A stretch of 64,000 nt of DNA from Pseudaminobacter soli (ex Li et al. 2025) (GTDB lineage: Bacteria > Pseudomonadota > Alphaproteobacteria > Rhizobiales > Rhizobiaceae): NCBI RefSeq assembly GCF_029892515.1, contig NZ_JARXVF010000002.1, positions 248,001 through 312,000 on the forward strand, written 5' to 3'. The position numbers and the translations under genes are program-made. Positions 17,879 through 27,124 of this stretch are shown piece after piece; positions within the stretch are counted from its first letter, which is position 1; each line of letters opens with the position of its first letter. The notes beneath the pieces were generated by a model, which saw only the letters and a program-made list of their open reading frames with translations, had not been told where the DNA came from and searched no databases.

Positions 17879-18826
17879 TCAGCCGGCCTTCGGCTTCTGC
17901 CTCGAGGGTGGCACAAGAGGCCCACCGTCCTCCAACACGAATGACGAGCCGAAGTGATCGACGAGATAGTCGATGAAGACGCGAACTTTGTTCTGGACAT
18001 AGCGCGTCGGCGGATAGAGCGCGAAGACCGCGAGGCTGGGAACGCGGAATTCATCCAGAACGGTCTTCAGCCTGCCACTTTTCAGATCCTCGCTGACGAT
18101 GAACCGCGGGAGCATGGCAATCCCGGCACCATCCATGGCGGCGTCGCGCAACACTTCGCCGTTGTTGCTGCACAGATTCCAGGTGATCGAATGCCAATGG
18201 TCCCCTTCGGAGCCGCTGAATCGCCACTGCGTTCCCGTCGCAAGGTATCCGTAGTTCAAACACTTATGGTTTTGCAGGTCTTTGGGGTGGTCCAACACGC
18301 CGCACGTCGCGAGATAGGCTGGTGACGCACATAAGACTCGCGGCGCTCTCGCAAGTTTTCGAGCGATCAGGTTGCCCGACGGGGACTCGGTCAGACTGAT
18401 CGTCAGATCGAATCCTTCCTGGACCATGTTCAGCAACTCGTCGCTCAGGACAAGCTCCACCTGAAGGGCAGGGTGCTCGGCCATGAACGCCGCAATCAGT
18501 CGCCCGATATACATGGTGCCAAAGGTCATCGGCGCATTCACACGAAGCGTTCCGCGCGCCTCGACCTGAAACTTCGTCGCATCCGTCTCAGCGTCTTCAA
18601 CATCCGCGAGGATAGCCACACAGCGTTCGTAATATCGCCAACCGACCTCAGTTGGCGCGGCGTTATGGGTTGTCCGATTGAGCAACTGAACGCCAAGCGC
18701 CGTCTCAAGATCGATGATGTACTTGCTGATGACCGAGCGCGAGAGGCCCATCTCTCTGGCTGCCCCGGCGAAGCTGCCCTGGTCGACGACCTTCGTGAAG
18801 GCTCGCATGTTGGTAAACTTGTCCAC
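17879..18826 (-). CDS. LysR-family transcriptional regulator
   Basis: This 315-residue regulator has an N-terminal winged helix-turn-helix (residues 5-65: FTKVVDQGSFAGAAREMGLS then VISKYIIDLETALGVQLLNR) and a LysR substrate-binding domain from about residue 90 (GTLRVNAPMTFGTMYIGRL). It is divergent from the pirin gene across 390 bases. LysR regulators commonly control such divergent neighbours, so the pirin and the following glyoxalase/hydrolase fusion are its likely targets. The inducer may be an electrophile or quinone; that is inferred only from the neighbours. Confidence 0.93.
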   Translation of the reverse strand: MDKFTNMRAFTKVVDQGSFAGAAREMGLSRSVISKYIIDLETALGVQLLNRTTHNAAPTEVGWRYYERCVAILADVEDAETDATKFQVEARGTLRVNAPMTFGTMYIGRLIAAFMAEHPALQVELVLSDELLNMVQEGFDLTISLTESPSGNLIARKLARAPRVLCASPAYLATCGVLDHPKDLQNHKCLNYGYLATGTQWRFSGSEGDHWHSITWNLCSNNGEVLRDAAMDGAGIAMLPRFIVSEDLKSGRLKTVLDEFRVPSLAVFALYPPTRYVQNKVRVFIDYLVDHFGSSFVLEDGGPLVPPSRQKPKAG

Positions 18827-19217
18827 GCCGCTTGATGCTCCTTCGCCGTTCCGGGTTTACCCCTCGTGTTCACGATACGTGGACATCCATGCCACGGATG
18901 CCGCCATTGTGCGCGAATCATACCACCTTTACTAGCTATCGAGAAAGCTTCGGAACGGTGATGCAGATGATCGCTACTAATCAAATGACGTTGAGCGTTC
19001 GGCATTTGCTGCAGCCAATTTGATGGCTCGTGCTTCCGATAACGGCATCGATACCCTGGCTTGGCATACGCGCGCCGAGGTCAGGCACGGCGAGGCAATG
19101 CAAATCCCGGGAGACCGTCGCTAAGCACGCTTCATTGCCCGAGATAATGCCGGTATGGTTCGGTGGAAGCGCTCGCGGCGGCCGGATCGTCAAACAGCAA
19201 GCACAAAGAGGAACGAC
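18827..19217. promoter_or_regulatory. Divergent intergenic region between LysR and pirin
   Basis: These 390 bases separate the two divergent starts and should contain both promoters and LysR sites. I could not pick a clear T-N11-A palindrome with confidence. No gene was seen. Confidence 0.4.
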
Positions 19218-20174
19218 ATGAGCTGGATGCCCGACATCGAACCCAAATGCCCGGAAGCCGGGAATATCGACGCCATCGAGACGCTAATCGTGCCACGTGC
19301 GCGTGACCTCGGCGGCTTCGAGGTCCGCCGCGCGCTGCCCGCCCCCAAGCGCCAGATGGTTGGCCCCTTCATCTTTTTCGACCAGATGGGGCCGGCTGAA
19401 TTCATCGATGAAGGCGGCATCGATGTGCGCCCGCATCCCCATATCGGGCTCGCCACCGTGACCTATCTCTATCAGGGCGAGTTCCAGCACCGCGACAGCC
19501 TCGGCACCAATCAGATGATCTATCCTGGTGAGGTGAACTGGATGGTGGCCGGCAATGGTGTCACCCATTCGGAACGCACTAGTGCGCAGACCCGCGCCCA
19601 GCCGCACCATTCGCTGTTCGGCATCCAGACATGGGTGGCTCTTCCTGAAGCCGATGAAGACAGGCCCGCCACCTTCGAGCACCAGGACAAGGATGCGCTG
19701 CCGTTCATGACCGGCGAGGGCAAGCAGGTGCGCCTCATCCTCGGCAACGCCTGGGGAGCGCGCGCGCCGGTAAAGACCTTGTCCGAAATGTTTTATGCCG
19801 ACGTCGCGCTTGTAGCGGGCGCAAAGATTCCGCTTCCCGACAATCACGAGGATCGCGGCCTCTATGTCACCGAAGGGTCGGTGCTGATTGCGGGGCAGGA
19901 ATTTGCGGCAGGACAGATGATGGTCTTCCGTCCGGGAGACGCCATCACCGTAACCGCTGGGGAACGGGGCGCTCGCCTGATGCTGCTCGGCGGCGAGACG
20001 CTCAACGGTCCGCGCTACATTTCGTGGAACTTCGTCGCCTCCTCAAAGCAAAAGCTCGACGCTGCGAAAGAGGCCTGGATCAAGGGCGACTTCGAGCATG
20101 GCCGTTTCCGGCTGCCGCCGGGCGACGATGCCGAGTTCATTCCATATCCGGACGCTGGTCCTTCGGGTCACTAG
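19218..20174 (+). CDS. Pirin-family bicupin protein
   Basis: This 318-residue cupin protein has pirin motifs FIFFDQMGP, the metal-binding RPHPHIGLATVTYLYQGE (first cupin) and GVTHSERTS, followed by a second cupin domain (LYVTEGSVLIAGQEFAAGQM). Some pirins act as quercetinase-like dioxygenases or as redox-sensing cofactors; the role here is unknown. The start at ATG 19218 follows AAGAGGAAC. The following fusion gene begins 15 bases downstream, so the two are co-transcribed. Confidence 0.92.
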   Translation: MSWMPDIEPKCPEAGNIDAIETLIVPRARDLGGFEVRRALPAPKRQMVGPFIFFDQMGPAEFIDEGGIDVRPHPHIGLATVTYLYQGEFQHRDSLGTNQMIYPGEVNWMVAGNGVTHSERTSAQTRAQPHHSLFGIQTWVALPEADEDRPATFEHQDKDALPFMTGEGKQVRLILGNAWGARAPVKTLSEMFYADVALVAGAKIPLPDNHEDRGLYVTEGSVLIAGQEFAAGQMMVFRPGDAITVTAGERGARLMLLGGETLNGPRYISWNFVASSKQKLDAAKEAWIKGDFEHGRFRLPPGDDAEFIPYPDAGPSGH

Positions 20175-20188
20175 AGGCACGGACCGAC

Positions 20189-21754
20189 ATGCAACAGCAG
20201 GCCGGAAAGCCCGAAAGCGGCATTCACCACGTCACGCTCATCACACGCAATGTGCAGGCGAATGTCGACTTCTATGCTGGTTTCCTCGGCCTGCGGCTGG
20301 TCAAGCGCACTGGCGGCTATGAAGACGCCGAGCAGCTTCACCTATTCTACGGCGACGCACTGGGCTCGCCGGGTTCCCTCATCACCTTTCTTGTGTGGGA
20401 AGATGGTGCGCCCGGCCGGGTCGGTCATGGACAGGTCTTCGAGATCGCGCTGGCGGTCCCGCAGTCGAGCCTCGGCGAATGGATGACCCGCGCCCTGCAA
20501 CACGGCGTCACCCTGCAAGGCCCTTCTCGCGAATTCGGCGAAACCGTGCTGCGGCTGAAGGACCCTGACGGCTTCATCGTCAAGCTCGTCGGGGCCGATA
20601 TGCCGACCGCGCAGCCATGGGGCGATGCGACCGTCGCGCCCACCCGCCTTCGCGCCGTGACCATCCTGTCGGAAGTGCCGGAGGAGACCGCCGCCTTCAT
20701 CGCTCGCTTTGGTTACAGGCCGGGGCCGGTGGAAGGCAACATCACACGTATGCTGTCGGACACCGATGCCATCGATGTCCGCGATGGTTCCGGCTATGTG
20801 GAAGGCATTGCGGGCACCGGCACCGCCGATCACGTGGCCCTGCGCGCGGCCGACGTTGCGGCGATCGAAGCCCTGGAAACGGAGCTTTCAAAGCTCAATT
20901 CGTCACCGACCAATGTGCACGACCGACGCTATTTCATCTCACTCTATGTGCGCGAGCCTGCCGGCACGCTGCTGGAAGTGGCAACGGACGGGCCGGGCTT
21001 TGCCGTCGACGAAACGCCGGATCAACTGGGCACCACGCTGATGGTGCCGCCGGGCGATCAGGTCCGCGCCGACGACCTCAAGATCATGCTGCCGCAATTC
21101 GCCATGCCGGGCAAACCGCGCATGCCGCGCCGCGACCTGCCTTTCGTGCATCGCTTCTTCACGCCGCAAGACCCGGACGGCAGCACCATCGTGCTTCTGC
21201 ATGGCAGCGGCGGCACGGAAGCCGACCTGATGCCGCTGGCGCATCGTATTTCACCGCGCGCCACCTTGCTCGGCGTGCGCGGCCGCGCCCATGAGGAAGG
21301 CAACGCGCGCTGGTTCCGTCGTTTTTCGCCGACCAGCTTCGATCAGGCCGACATCCGCTCCGAGGCGGCGGCGTTCGCGGCCTTCATCGACGGTGCCGTG
21401 GCAGCCTACGCACTCGACCTCGCAAACACGACCTTTCTGGGATGGTCCAACGGAGCCAACTTCGCGGCGGCGGTTATGGGCCTGCATCCATCGATCGTGC
21501 GCCGAGCCATCCTGCTACGGCCGATCATGGTTCTGGAATCGACGCCCATGGCGGATCTGCGCGGCGTCGACGTGCTGATGATTGTTGGCACGCGCGACCC
21601 GTTCGGCGCCGATGTCGCCCGTTTGGCGACCTGGCTCGATGCATCGGGTGCGGCGCTTGACTTGCGCAGCATCGAGGCGGGTCATGAATTGATGTCGCAA
21701 GACGGCTCGATCCCAAGGGAATGGCTCGCCGAAAAAAGAGGCAGGAATGGCTGA
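20189..21754 (+). CDS. Glyoxalase/ring-cleavage-dioxygenase-like protein fused to an alpha/beta hydrolase (MhqO-MhqD-like fusion)
   Basis: The 521-residue protein has three parts. Residues 10-135 and 150-275 are two vicinal-oxygen-chelate (glyoxalase/extradiol dioxygenase) domains, with likely metal ligands around His14, His215 and Glu263. Residues 325-518 are a carboxylesterase-type alpha/beta hydrolase with oxyanion motif HGSGG (338-342), nucleophile Ser420 in GWSNG, Asp470 in GTRDPF and His499 in AGHE. In Bacillus, MhqO and MhqD are separate proteins of the hydroquinone/quinone stress response; here they are one chain. It lies just after pirin. The start at ATG 20189 is chosen by homology; its ribosome-binding site is weak. 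Confidence 0.88.
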   Translation: MQQQAGKPESGIHHVTLITRNVQANVDFYAGFLGLRLVKRTGGYEDAEQLHLFYGDALGSPGSLITFLVWEDGAPGRVGHGQVFEIALAVPQSSLGEWMTRALQHGVTLQGPSREFGETVLRLKDPDGFIVKLVGADMPTAQPWGDATVAPTRLRAVTILSEVPEETAAFIARFGYRPGPVEGNITRMLSDTDAIDVRDGSGYVEGIAGTGTADHVALRAADVAAIEALETELSKLNSSPTNVHDRRYFISLYVREPAGTLLEVATDGPGFAVDETPDQLGTTLMVPPGDQVRADDLKIMLPQFAMPGKPRMPRRDLPFVHRFFTPQDPDGSTIVLLHGSGGTEADLMPLAHRISPRATLLGVRGRAHEEGNARWFRRFSPTSFDQADIRSEAAAFAAFIDGAVAAYALDLANTTFLGWSNGANFAAAVMGLHPSIVRRAILLRPIMVLESTPMADLRGVDVLMIVGTRDPFGADVARLATWLDASGAALDLRSIEAGHELMSQDGSIPREWLAEKRGRNG

Positions 21755-21910
21755 AATCAGATCGCCAAGGAAGAACCCGAAGGGCGGCACGGCCGCTACG
21801 TCGCCCGTATAGACGGCATCGGTGGTGAGGCCGAGATCACCTTTACCAGAAGGTGGCCTGAACTCAGAAGCGTCGTTCATACCCAAGCGGGCGCGACCGG
21901 ATCACGCTGA
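21747..21910 (+). pseudogene. GNAT N-acetyltransferase-like remnant (YjdJ type)
   Basis: Overlapping the end of the fusion gene, MAEI is followed after a one-base shift by IAKEEPEGRHGRYVARIDG and GGEAEITFTR, resembling the N-terminus of small YjdJ-type acetyltransferases. The frame then loses similarity and stops at 21910. It appears to be a frameshifted, truncated gene. Confidence 0.55.
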
Positions 21911-21980
21911 TGTTCTGGGACGGCATTCGCCAGATGTCTGCTATCGCAGGAGTTCGCGTAAGAGCGGTCGGACAGCTTTC

Positions 21981-22059
21981 GGCCCAAAACTCCCGGGCCG
22001 CTTCGCGCCCCATGTCGGCCGTAGGGTTCACCTTTGCCGCTCCCTCAAAGCAGACATCG
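21981..22059 (+). repeat. 79-base dispersed intergenic repeat, copy 2
   Basis: Ungapped relative of the copy at 17734-17812, sharing CGCGCCCCATGTCGGCCGTA and AAAGCAGACATCG. The surrounding gap (21911-22219) shows no gene. Confidence 0.8.
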
Positions 22060-22219
22060 CAATGGCTTGGCGGCTCGTCGGTGTAGGCCACGGAGTAGAG
22101 GTCGAAGACGATGTCACCAGAGCCGAGATTATTCATCGGCACGGTACGCTTGACGGTAATCGTCGACGGTTTCCGCTGCCCGTTCTAGCAGTTTCTCGCT
22201 ATGTGCAAGCCAGTTCGGA

Positions 22220-22666
22220 CTATTGCCCCCAGCTCAGGAAAAAGCCGACATCGCCTGGTATCCCGCCAGGGAAATTGATGATCATCGCCTTGAGCTTGTA
22301 TCCATGAGGCTTTCCGTAAGTCTGGTAGCGTTCGAAGAACTCCCTGGCCTTGCCTTGCAGCGTTTGAGGCCAATCCGGATCATTGCTGTTGATCGCGCGG
22401 CCGTTATCGGTGCACATTGAGGAGGGAAAGCTGTAAACCATCGCCTCTAGCTTGCCGTCTCTCACAGCGTTCATCACAAGTCGCCGGACGGTCGCGATTT
22501 CGTTCTCTGTAACGTGGTGCTGCAAGAAGTTCGTGGCGAAATCCGCAAGCTCCTTCTGCTTGGCTTCTTGCAGCTTCTGGTACTGGTTGGATTTCTCCAG
22601 TTCCTGTTCGAGAAGCATTTTGCGAAGCTGGGCGGCGCTGGGGGGAGTCTCTATTGGGTTGGCCAT
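22220..22666 (-). CDS. Hypothetical protein with an N-terminal coiled coil
   Basis: This is a 148-residue protein. Residues 12-45 form a charged Gln/Lys/Glu-rich helix (likely coiled coil: LLEQELEKSNQYQKLQEAKQ). The C-terminal half contains MVYSFPSSMCTDNGRAINS and ends with LKAMIINFPGGIPGDVGFFL. Start ATG 22666 is preceded by GAGGTGGTGAC. There is no signal peptide or membrane segment. I do not recognise the family. It stands alone between repeat-rich gaps. Confidence 0.7.
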   Translation of the reverse strand: MANPIETPPSAAQLRKMLLEQELEKSNQYQKLQEAKQKELADFATNFLQHHVTENEIATVRRLVMNAVRDGKLEAMVYSFPSSMCTDNGRAINSNDPDWPQTLQGKAREFFERYQTYGKPHGYKLKAMIINFPGGIPGDVGFFLSWGQ

Positions 22667-23747
22667 GTCACCACCTCGAGGCAACACTCTTCATTCTGTG
22701 CTTTCAAAATTAGGCGTCATCCGCGTTTTGACCAGAGCGTATGCACTATGACGTGAATTCCTATCCCGGAATTGGGACGGGAAGCACAAATAGCCCTTGT
22801 AACTCACCGTCTGTGCGTTGGCGTCTAGTGGTGGCTACGATGCCTGGCAAAATCGCGTTTGGCCTCCCGTCGCGCCTTGAGCGCGCACACATTCGCGTCG
22901 ACCGAAGCGATGGACTGCAGACGGTTGCTGTCTGAGCCGCACCGCGTTCTGACGACAGGTAGCCTCCTCAAGGCCATAGCCTTGCTTGGCAACCCGAGTG
23001 CCTGTTCGCACGTGGCGGCCTGTGAAAGAAAGACGGCTCGGCGGGTGCAACGGAGAGTTTTGCACGATCGCGCCGAGCCTACCGGGGCAGACCGAACCAG
23101 GCAATGCTCGCCGATCCTGCGCCAATGCCAAGTCTGGACAAGCCTGACGCGTAAAGCACGGGCAAGTCTCGCCCGGAGCGAGGTCGCTTACTCGTCCCAA
23201 GCGACAATCCGTGCGGCTTTTTCGCGTCTGATGCTAGGTAAGCATCAATGCGCCGCCTTGGCCTTCTTGCCCTTCGGCGGTGCGATACCTTCCGCCTCTT
23301 CGTGCTCAAGCGCAGGGGGTGAGGCCCGATGATGCCAGTCGGGGGAGCTACACCGGGCCCCTGCTGCCGAAGCGCTGGCAGCGCAGATAGCGTCGCCATA
23401 CGAGTCCACAATCACAAGTCCGACAATGTGATGAATGCATTCACCCAATGCCAAGCGAGGTGGCAGATTTCGCCGAACCAGGTGCCGTTTTCCCTGACAT
23501 GACTAGCAGCCTACGCGGAGTAGAATTACCCGTCTCCTGAATGGGATGATGATGGCCCGCTCCGCTCTCCGGGAAATGACCCTGGAACATCAGTAAGCGC
23601 GCCATATCGCTAATGGATGCTGGCGATTAACCTACGGACAAGCCGTCAGCGCCTGGCCCGTCGTCTGGCAGAGGCGGCGGGCTTTCTTGGCTGGCGCGCC
23701 ATTCGACAGGCGCTTTTTGCGGAACAACGGCTAAGGAGGTGACGACT
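22667..23747. other. Long gene-poor region with one dispersed repeat
   Basis: Over 1 kb without a confident gene. It contains the 138-base repeat copy at 23012-23149. A minus-strand frame of 69 codons (23245-23454, ending KGKKAKAAH) could be a small gene, but it lacks a convincing ribosome-binding site and known relatives. Nothing else stood out. Confidence 0.5.
23012..23149 (+). repeat. 138-base dispersed repeat, copy A
   Basis: The copy starts GTGGCGGCCTGTGAAAG and ends AAGCCTGACG. It is about 85% identical by eye to copy B at 36752-36889, with the same total length and a compensated one-base slip near its middle. Blocks such as CGGAGAGTTTTGCAC and GCGCCAATGCCAAGTC are conserved. It could be a small RNA gene, a MITE-like element or a degraded insertion. 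Confidence 0.8.
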
Positions 23748-23948
23748 ATGCGTACGTTGCTTTTCTCGCTTTCAATAGGCCTCATTGCTCTTACGTCAAC
23801 GACGGGAGTTGGCGGTGCAACCGGGAACACGGTTCCCACCCACCAAAATGGTCGCACGACACCCAACAAAACCCACCGTCCCCGCCACGCTCACCGGCAC
23901 GTGCATGCCGCAGATCGTCCCCACGCACACGGTCGCAATCTCCATTGA
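23748..23948 (+). CDS. Small exported His-rich protein (hypothetical)
   Basis: The 66-residue product begins MRTLLFSLSIGLIALTSTTG, a good signal peptide, after AAGGAGGTGACGACT. The mature part is rich in His, Arg and Thr (THRPRHAHRHVHAADRPHAH), which could bind metal. A second, +1 frame over the same bases reads GTCMPQIVPTHTV with several Cys, so a frameshift within a longer secreted protein cannot be excluded. No family recognised. Confidence 0.5.
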   Translation: MRTLLFSLSIGLIALTSTTGVGGATGNTVPTHQNGRTTPNKTHRPRHAHRHVHAADRPHAHGRNLH

Positions 23949-24022
23949 GGCTGGCGGCACCTGCCGGCGGTGCCACAACGTACTGAATTGTAGCTTCTGG
24001 CAGTGCACAAGGAGCGTTCCAA

Positions 24023-24856
24023 TTGGCGAAAAATGGGCAAACGGATCATCAGTCAGTCGAGGAACCCAACGCCTCCGGCAAGATGAAACGCAAGGAATTC
24101 GAGAAGGAGCTTGCGAAGCTCCAAGTGGAGCTGGTCCGCCTGCAGACTTGGGTCCAAGCCAAGCGTGCGCGAGTCATCGTGATTTTCGAGGGCCGCGACA
24201 CGGCGGGCAAGGGCGGCGTGATCAGCCGCATTACCGCCCGCACGAGCCCGCGCGTCTATCGGCACGTGGCATTGCCCGCCCCCACCGACCGTGACAAGAC
24301 GCAAGTCTACGTCCAGCGCTACATTGCACATTTCCCGGCGGGAGGTGAGATCATCCTGTTCGACCGCTCATGGTACAATCGCGCTGGGGTAGAGCATGTG
24401 ATGGGCTTCGTCGACGACGAAGATTACGAGCGCTTCCTGGCGATGGTTCCTGCCGTCGAGCGGGAGCTGATCGTCAATAACGGCATCATCCTGCGGAAGT
24501 ACTTTCTCGATGTCAGCCAGGACGAACAGCGGCGCCGCTTCGAGGCCAGGATCAACGACCCGGTCAAGCATTGGAAACTGAGCCCGATGGATACCGAGTC
24601 AGTTCGGCGCTGGTGGGACTACACGGCAGCCTACCAGCACATGATCGAGGCCACGCACACCCCAGAGGCGCCATGGTACATCGTACCCGCCGACGACAAG
24701 CGCCGCGCCCGACTGAACCTGATCCAGCATCTGCTCGACAGCATACCCTACCAAAAGGTCGACATAGACCTGCCGAAGATTCCCAAGACCCAGCCGCGGC
24801 CCAAAGGCGCTACCGAGGGTCTGGGCGCAGGCGAGCCGATCCCCAGCCACTACTGA
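24023..24856 (+). CDS. ppk2: Polyphosphate kinase 2 (PPK2 family)
   Basis: This 277-residue kinase of the class I PPK2 type transfers phosphate between polyphosphate and nucleoside diphosphates, regenerating ATP or GTP. Motifs are Walker A GRDTAGKGG (57-65), Walker B-like EIILFDRSWYNR (109-120) and the lid region around RRFEARINDPVKHWKLS. The start is TTG 24023, preceded at 8 bases by AAGGAG. Family length is normal. It opens a block of energy-stress genes (arginine deiminase operon, Usp proteins). Whether it favours ATP or GTP cannot be seen. Confidence 0.95.
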   Translation: MAKNGQTDHQSVEEPNASGKMKRKEFEKELAKLQVELVRLQTWVQAKRARVIVIFEGRDTAGKGGVISRITARTSPRVYRHVALPAPTDRDKTQVYVQRYIAHFPAGGEIILFDRSWYNRAGVEHVMGFVDDEDYERFLAMVPAVERELIVNNGIILRKYFLDVSQDEQRRRFEARINDPVKHWKLSPMDTESVRRWWDYTAAYQHMIEATHTPEAPWYIVPADDKRRARLNLIQHLLDSIPYQKVDIDLPKIPKTQPRPKGATEGLGAGEPIPSHY

Positions 24857-25173
24857 GAAGGCAGCCCTGCATCTTGTCGAGAACGCGCTCGTGCTCCCAG
24901 CACCTGTTCAATCTCCGGGGCAATCATCAATCGCGCGAAATGTCTGGTGTAACTAGCGGCTTCCATGGGACGCCCGTCGTCTCTCCCCCGAGGCGACAGG
25001 CTCCCTTTTGCGTTTCAGGCCGTTGCGAATACCTGGCCCTGCGCATGAGCGTGAGGTTGGCGTTCCGTGAGCCATCGAGACGCGGTCGATGCCGGAGAAT
25101 CCATCGTCTTCGGCGCACGGAGCAGATACTCGGGAAGGAGTGAATGGTTCGCGAACCCCGGGGCCTTCTTTTC
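24857..25173. other. Gap between two convergent genes
   Basis: The 317 bases between the convergent stops of PPK2 and the HlyD-like gene contain no gene or clear bidirectional terminator. Overlapping open frames are GC-driven. Confidence 0.5.
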
Positions 25174-26403
25174 TCAGTGCCCCGTCAACACCAGCGTTTG
25201 AACCGGCAGCATGATCGCCTGCAGGCGCAATATCATGGCGTGCACCAATCCAACCGCATCGATGGCATGCAGGACGAACCAGCGCGGAGTGCTCAGGTTC
25301 CCGTGCTGCAGCTCGTCATGATTGCTCGTATAGGCGTTGGCAATGCAACTGCTGCCCGGAGGGATGCCGTCGAGCTGTCCCTCGTAGAGCGGCTCCAGAT
25401 AGGTGGTCAGGGTCCCGGGCTTCGCCATCTGCTGCACGTCGATGAGCTGATCGGTCGGGCGCACCTGACCGGCGGCAATGACCTTCTGGACCTCGGTTAC
25501 GACCATCGGAATGATGGTGAAGGGTTTGCCGATGCAAGTCACCTCAGCGATCATCCCTGGCCTGAGGACCTGGGATTCGATCTGGCCGAAGCCTGCTACC
25601 AGGGCTGCGCGATGAGCTTCGGGTATCAGGATGCCGGCAGAGCGGATCAGCGGATTGACGATATCGCCGGGGCGTAGCGAAAACTGCTGAACTGTTCCGG
25701 CGGTGCCGGCGCGCACGACGGTTTTCTCGAATTCCACCTTTGCCTGGGCAAGTTCGGCTTCGGCGCTCGCTCTCTGCGCCGGCAGAAGCGAAGAGATCTT
25801 GGTCTCCAACGTCGTTTTGTTCGCTACAGCTGCGGCCAGCCCACCCTTTTTGGTTTCCGTGGCCACCTGGAGCTTCTCGATCTCGCGCCTTGCCACGACA
25901 TTCGGATTGCGCTTGTTCAGTTCGACCTGGGTTTCATATTCATCCACGGCCTGCTGTAAGGCGCCTTCGGCCTGGGTGATCACGCCGTCCGCTTCCGCAA
26001 GCTCGGTTTCGGTCACCGTTGTCTCGGCATCTATTTCTTCCACGCGTCGGCGTGCGGTTTCGATGGCTGCCTTCTGCTTCGCGTCGTCCAACCGAAACAG
26101 TGGAGCACCGGCCTCCACCTTGTCATTGGTGTTGACATAGACCTCCTCCACGCGGCCGTTTGTTTCCGGCAGGATGGTGACGGTGCGGAAGACCGCCGTG
26201 ACGTTGCTCGTTGAAGGGTGGAAATAAAAGATCGCCGTGATCAGCGAGAGCGTGAGGATCACGCAGGCGGTGATGCCCCAGCGCAGCTCGAACCACATCG
26301 TGTAGAGGTTGATCTCCTGGCCGATCCTCTTGCCCTGGACATAGCGGCGGAAGAGATAGTCCGGAAAGATCGTGAGCATGGAGCAGATCATGAATTCAAG
26401 CAT
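25174..26403 (-). CDS. HlyD/EmrA-type membrane-fusion (adaptor) protein
   Basis: This 409-residue protein has one N-terminal transmembrane helix (about residues 45-65: GITACVILTLSLITAIFYF) and a periplasmic part. The biotinyl-lipoyl-like segment ILPETNGRVEEVYVNTNDKV is followed by an alpha-helical hairpin rich in Ala/Glu (about 110-215) and a beta-barrel domain (GTVQQFSLRPGDIVNPL). This is the order of HlyD adaptors. It lies 3 bases downstream of a small membrane protein and no inner-membrane pump is adjacent, as in YibH-type adaptor pairs. The cargo is unknown. Confidence 0.88.
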   Translation of the reverse strand: MLEFMICSMLTIFPDYLFRRYVQGKRIGQEINLYTMWFELRWGITACVILTLSLITAIFYFHPSTSNVTAVFRTVTILPETNGRVEEVYVNTNDKVEAGAPLFRLDDAKQKAAIETARRRVEEIDAETTVTETELAEADGVITQAEGALQQAVDEYETQVELNKRNPNVVARREIEKLQVATETKKGGLAAAVANKTTLETKISSLLPAQRASAEAELAQAKVEFEKTVVRAGTAGTVQQFSLRPGDIVNPLIRSAGILIPEAHRAALVAGFGQIESQVLRPGMIAEVTCIGKPFTIIPMVVTEVQKVIAAGQVRPTDQLIDVQQMAKPGTLTTYLEPLYEGQLDGIPPGSSCIANAYTSNHDELQHGNLSTPRWFVLHAIDAVGLVHAMILRLQAIMLPVQTLVLTGH

Positions 26404-26406
26404 GGC

Positions 26407-26889
26407 TCATCCCCTCCGCTCGGAAAGGTCTTCGTCGGCGGCAGGCGGCAGTTCGACCGGCATCAACTCAGGTGCGGTGTGGACCGTATGGGGTTTGGTA
26501 GGGGTTAGGTGGGCTTCTGTCGGCGCCGGTTCAGCTTGCTTGTCGGCCAGGCCGGCAATCTTCCGAAGCGATCTGGCCATTGAGCGGATGGGGCTGTGAA
26601 AGTCCGGGAACTCGATCAGCGCCAGCAGCAGGGCTGCAATCCAGAACAGGTGATTGTGCGTAAACAGGGCAATCAGCGCGAGGACGGCAACCAGTTGCAA
26701 CTGCCCCTTGCTGGCGCCATGGGCCATGTGCTCGGGGAGGGCGTGCAGCCGAAAGTACAAAACCCCGACGAGCAGGATTATCAGCAGAACGAAGATGGCC
26801 GTCACAACGAAGAGTACGTCCGTCTCTCCTGGCGCCGTAATGAAAAAGGGCAGATGGTCCACTGCCGCCGGATGCAACGGCTCCGCCAT
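26407..26889 (-). CDS. Small inner-membrane protein paired with the HlyD adaptor
   Basis: The 160-residue protein has two or three transmembrane segments: LFVVTAIFVLLIILLVGVLY (about 26-45), LQLVAVLALIALF and LFWIAALLLALIEF. A hydrophilic Pro/Thr/Glu-rich tail follows (about 110-160). It precedes the HlyD-like gene with 3 bases between them and is probably part of the same envelope complex, in the manner of YibI/YibH-type pairs. Function unknown. Confidence 0.75.
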   Translation of the reverse strand: MAEPLHPAAVDHLPFFITAPGETDVLFVVTAIFVLLIILLVGVLYFRLHALPEHMAHGASKGQLQLVAVLALIALFTHNHLFWIAALLLALIEFPDFHSPIRSMARSLRKIAGLADKQAEPAPTEAHLTPTKPHTVHTAPELMPVELPPAADEDLSERRG

Positions 26890-27124
26890 GACTGAGCTCC
26901 TCTACTGACCGAGGTAACAATGCCGTTGAATACCTATGGCGTTGTGCCAGGATGTCGCGCGCCAAATCGAACAATTTGACGATCACGGCTGCTCAGTGAA
27001 CAAAAGCGCGAGCGGCTCTTGACGTTGCCCGTACATGCTAGTGGGGCGCAGCCCCGGCCTGGCATTCTAGGCTAAAAGCTTTCGATCGGTGCTGTTGGTC
27101 GCAGTTTGGGGCCCGGGTGGCGAG

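Noticed and set aside
23785-24294. 169-codon plus-strand frame running into PPK2
   Set aside because: Its second half is an out-of-frame shadow of PPK2; only the first part could matter, as noted for the His-rich protein.
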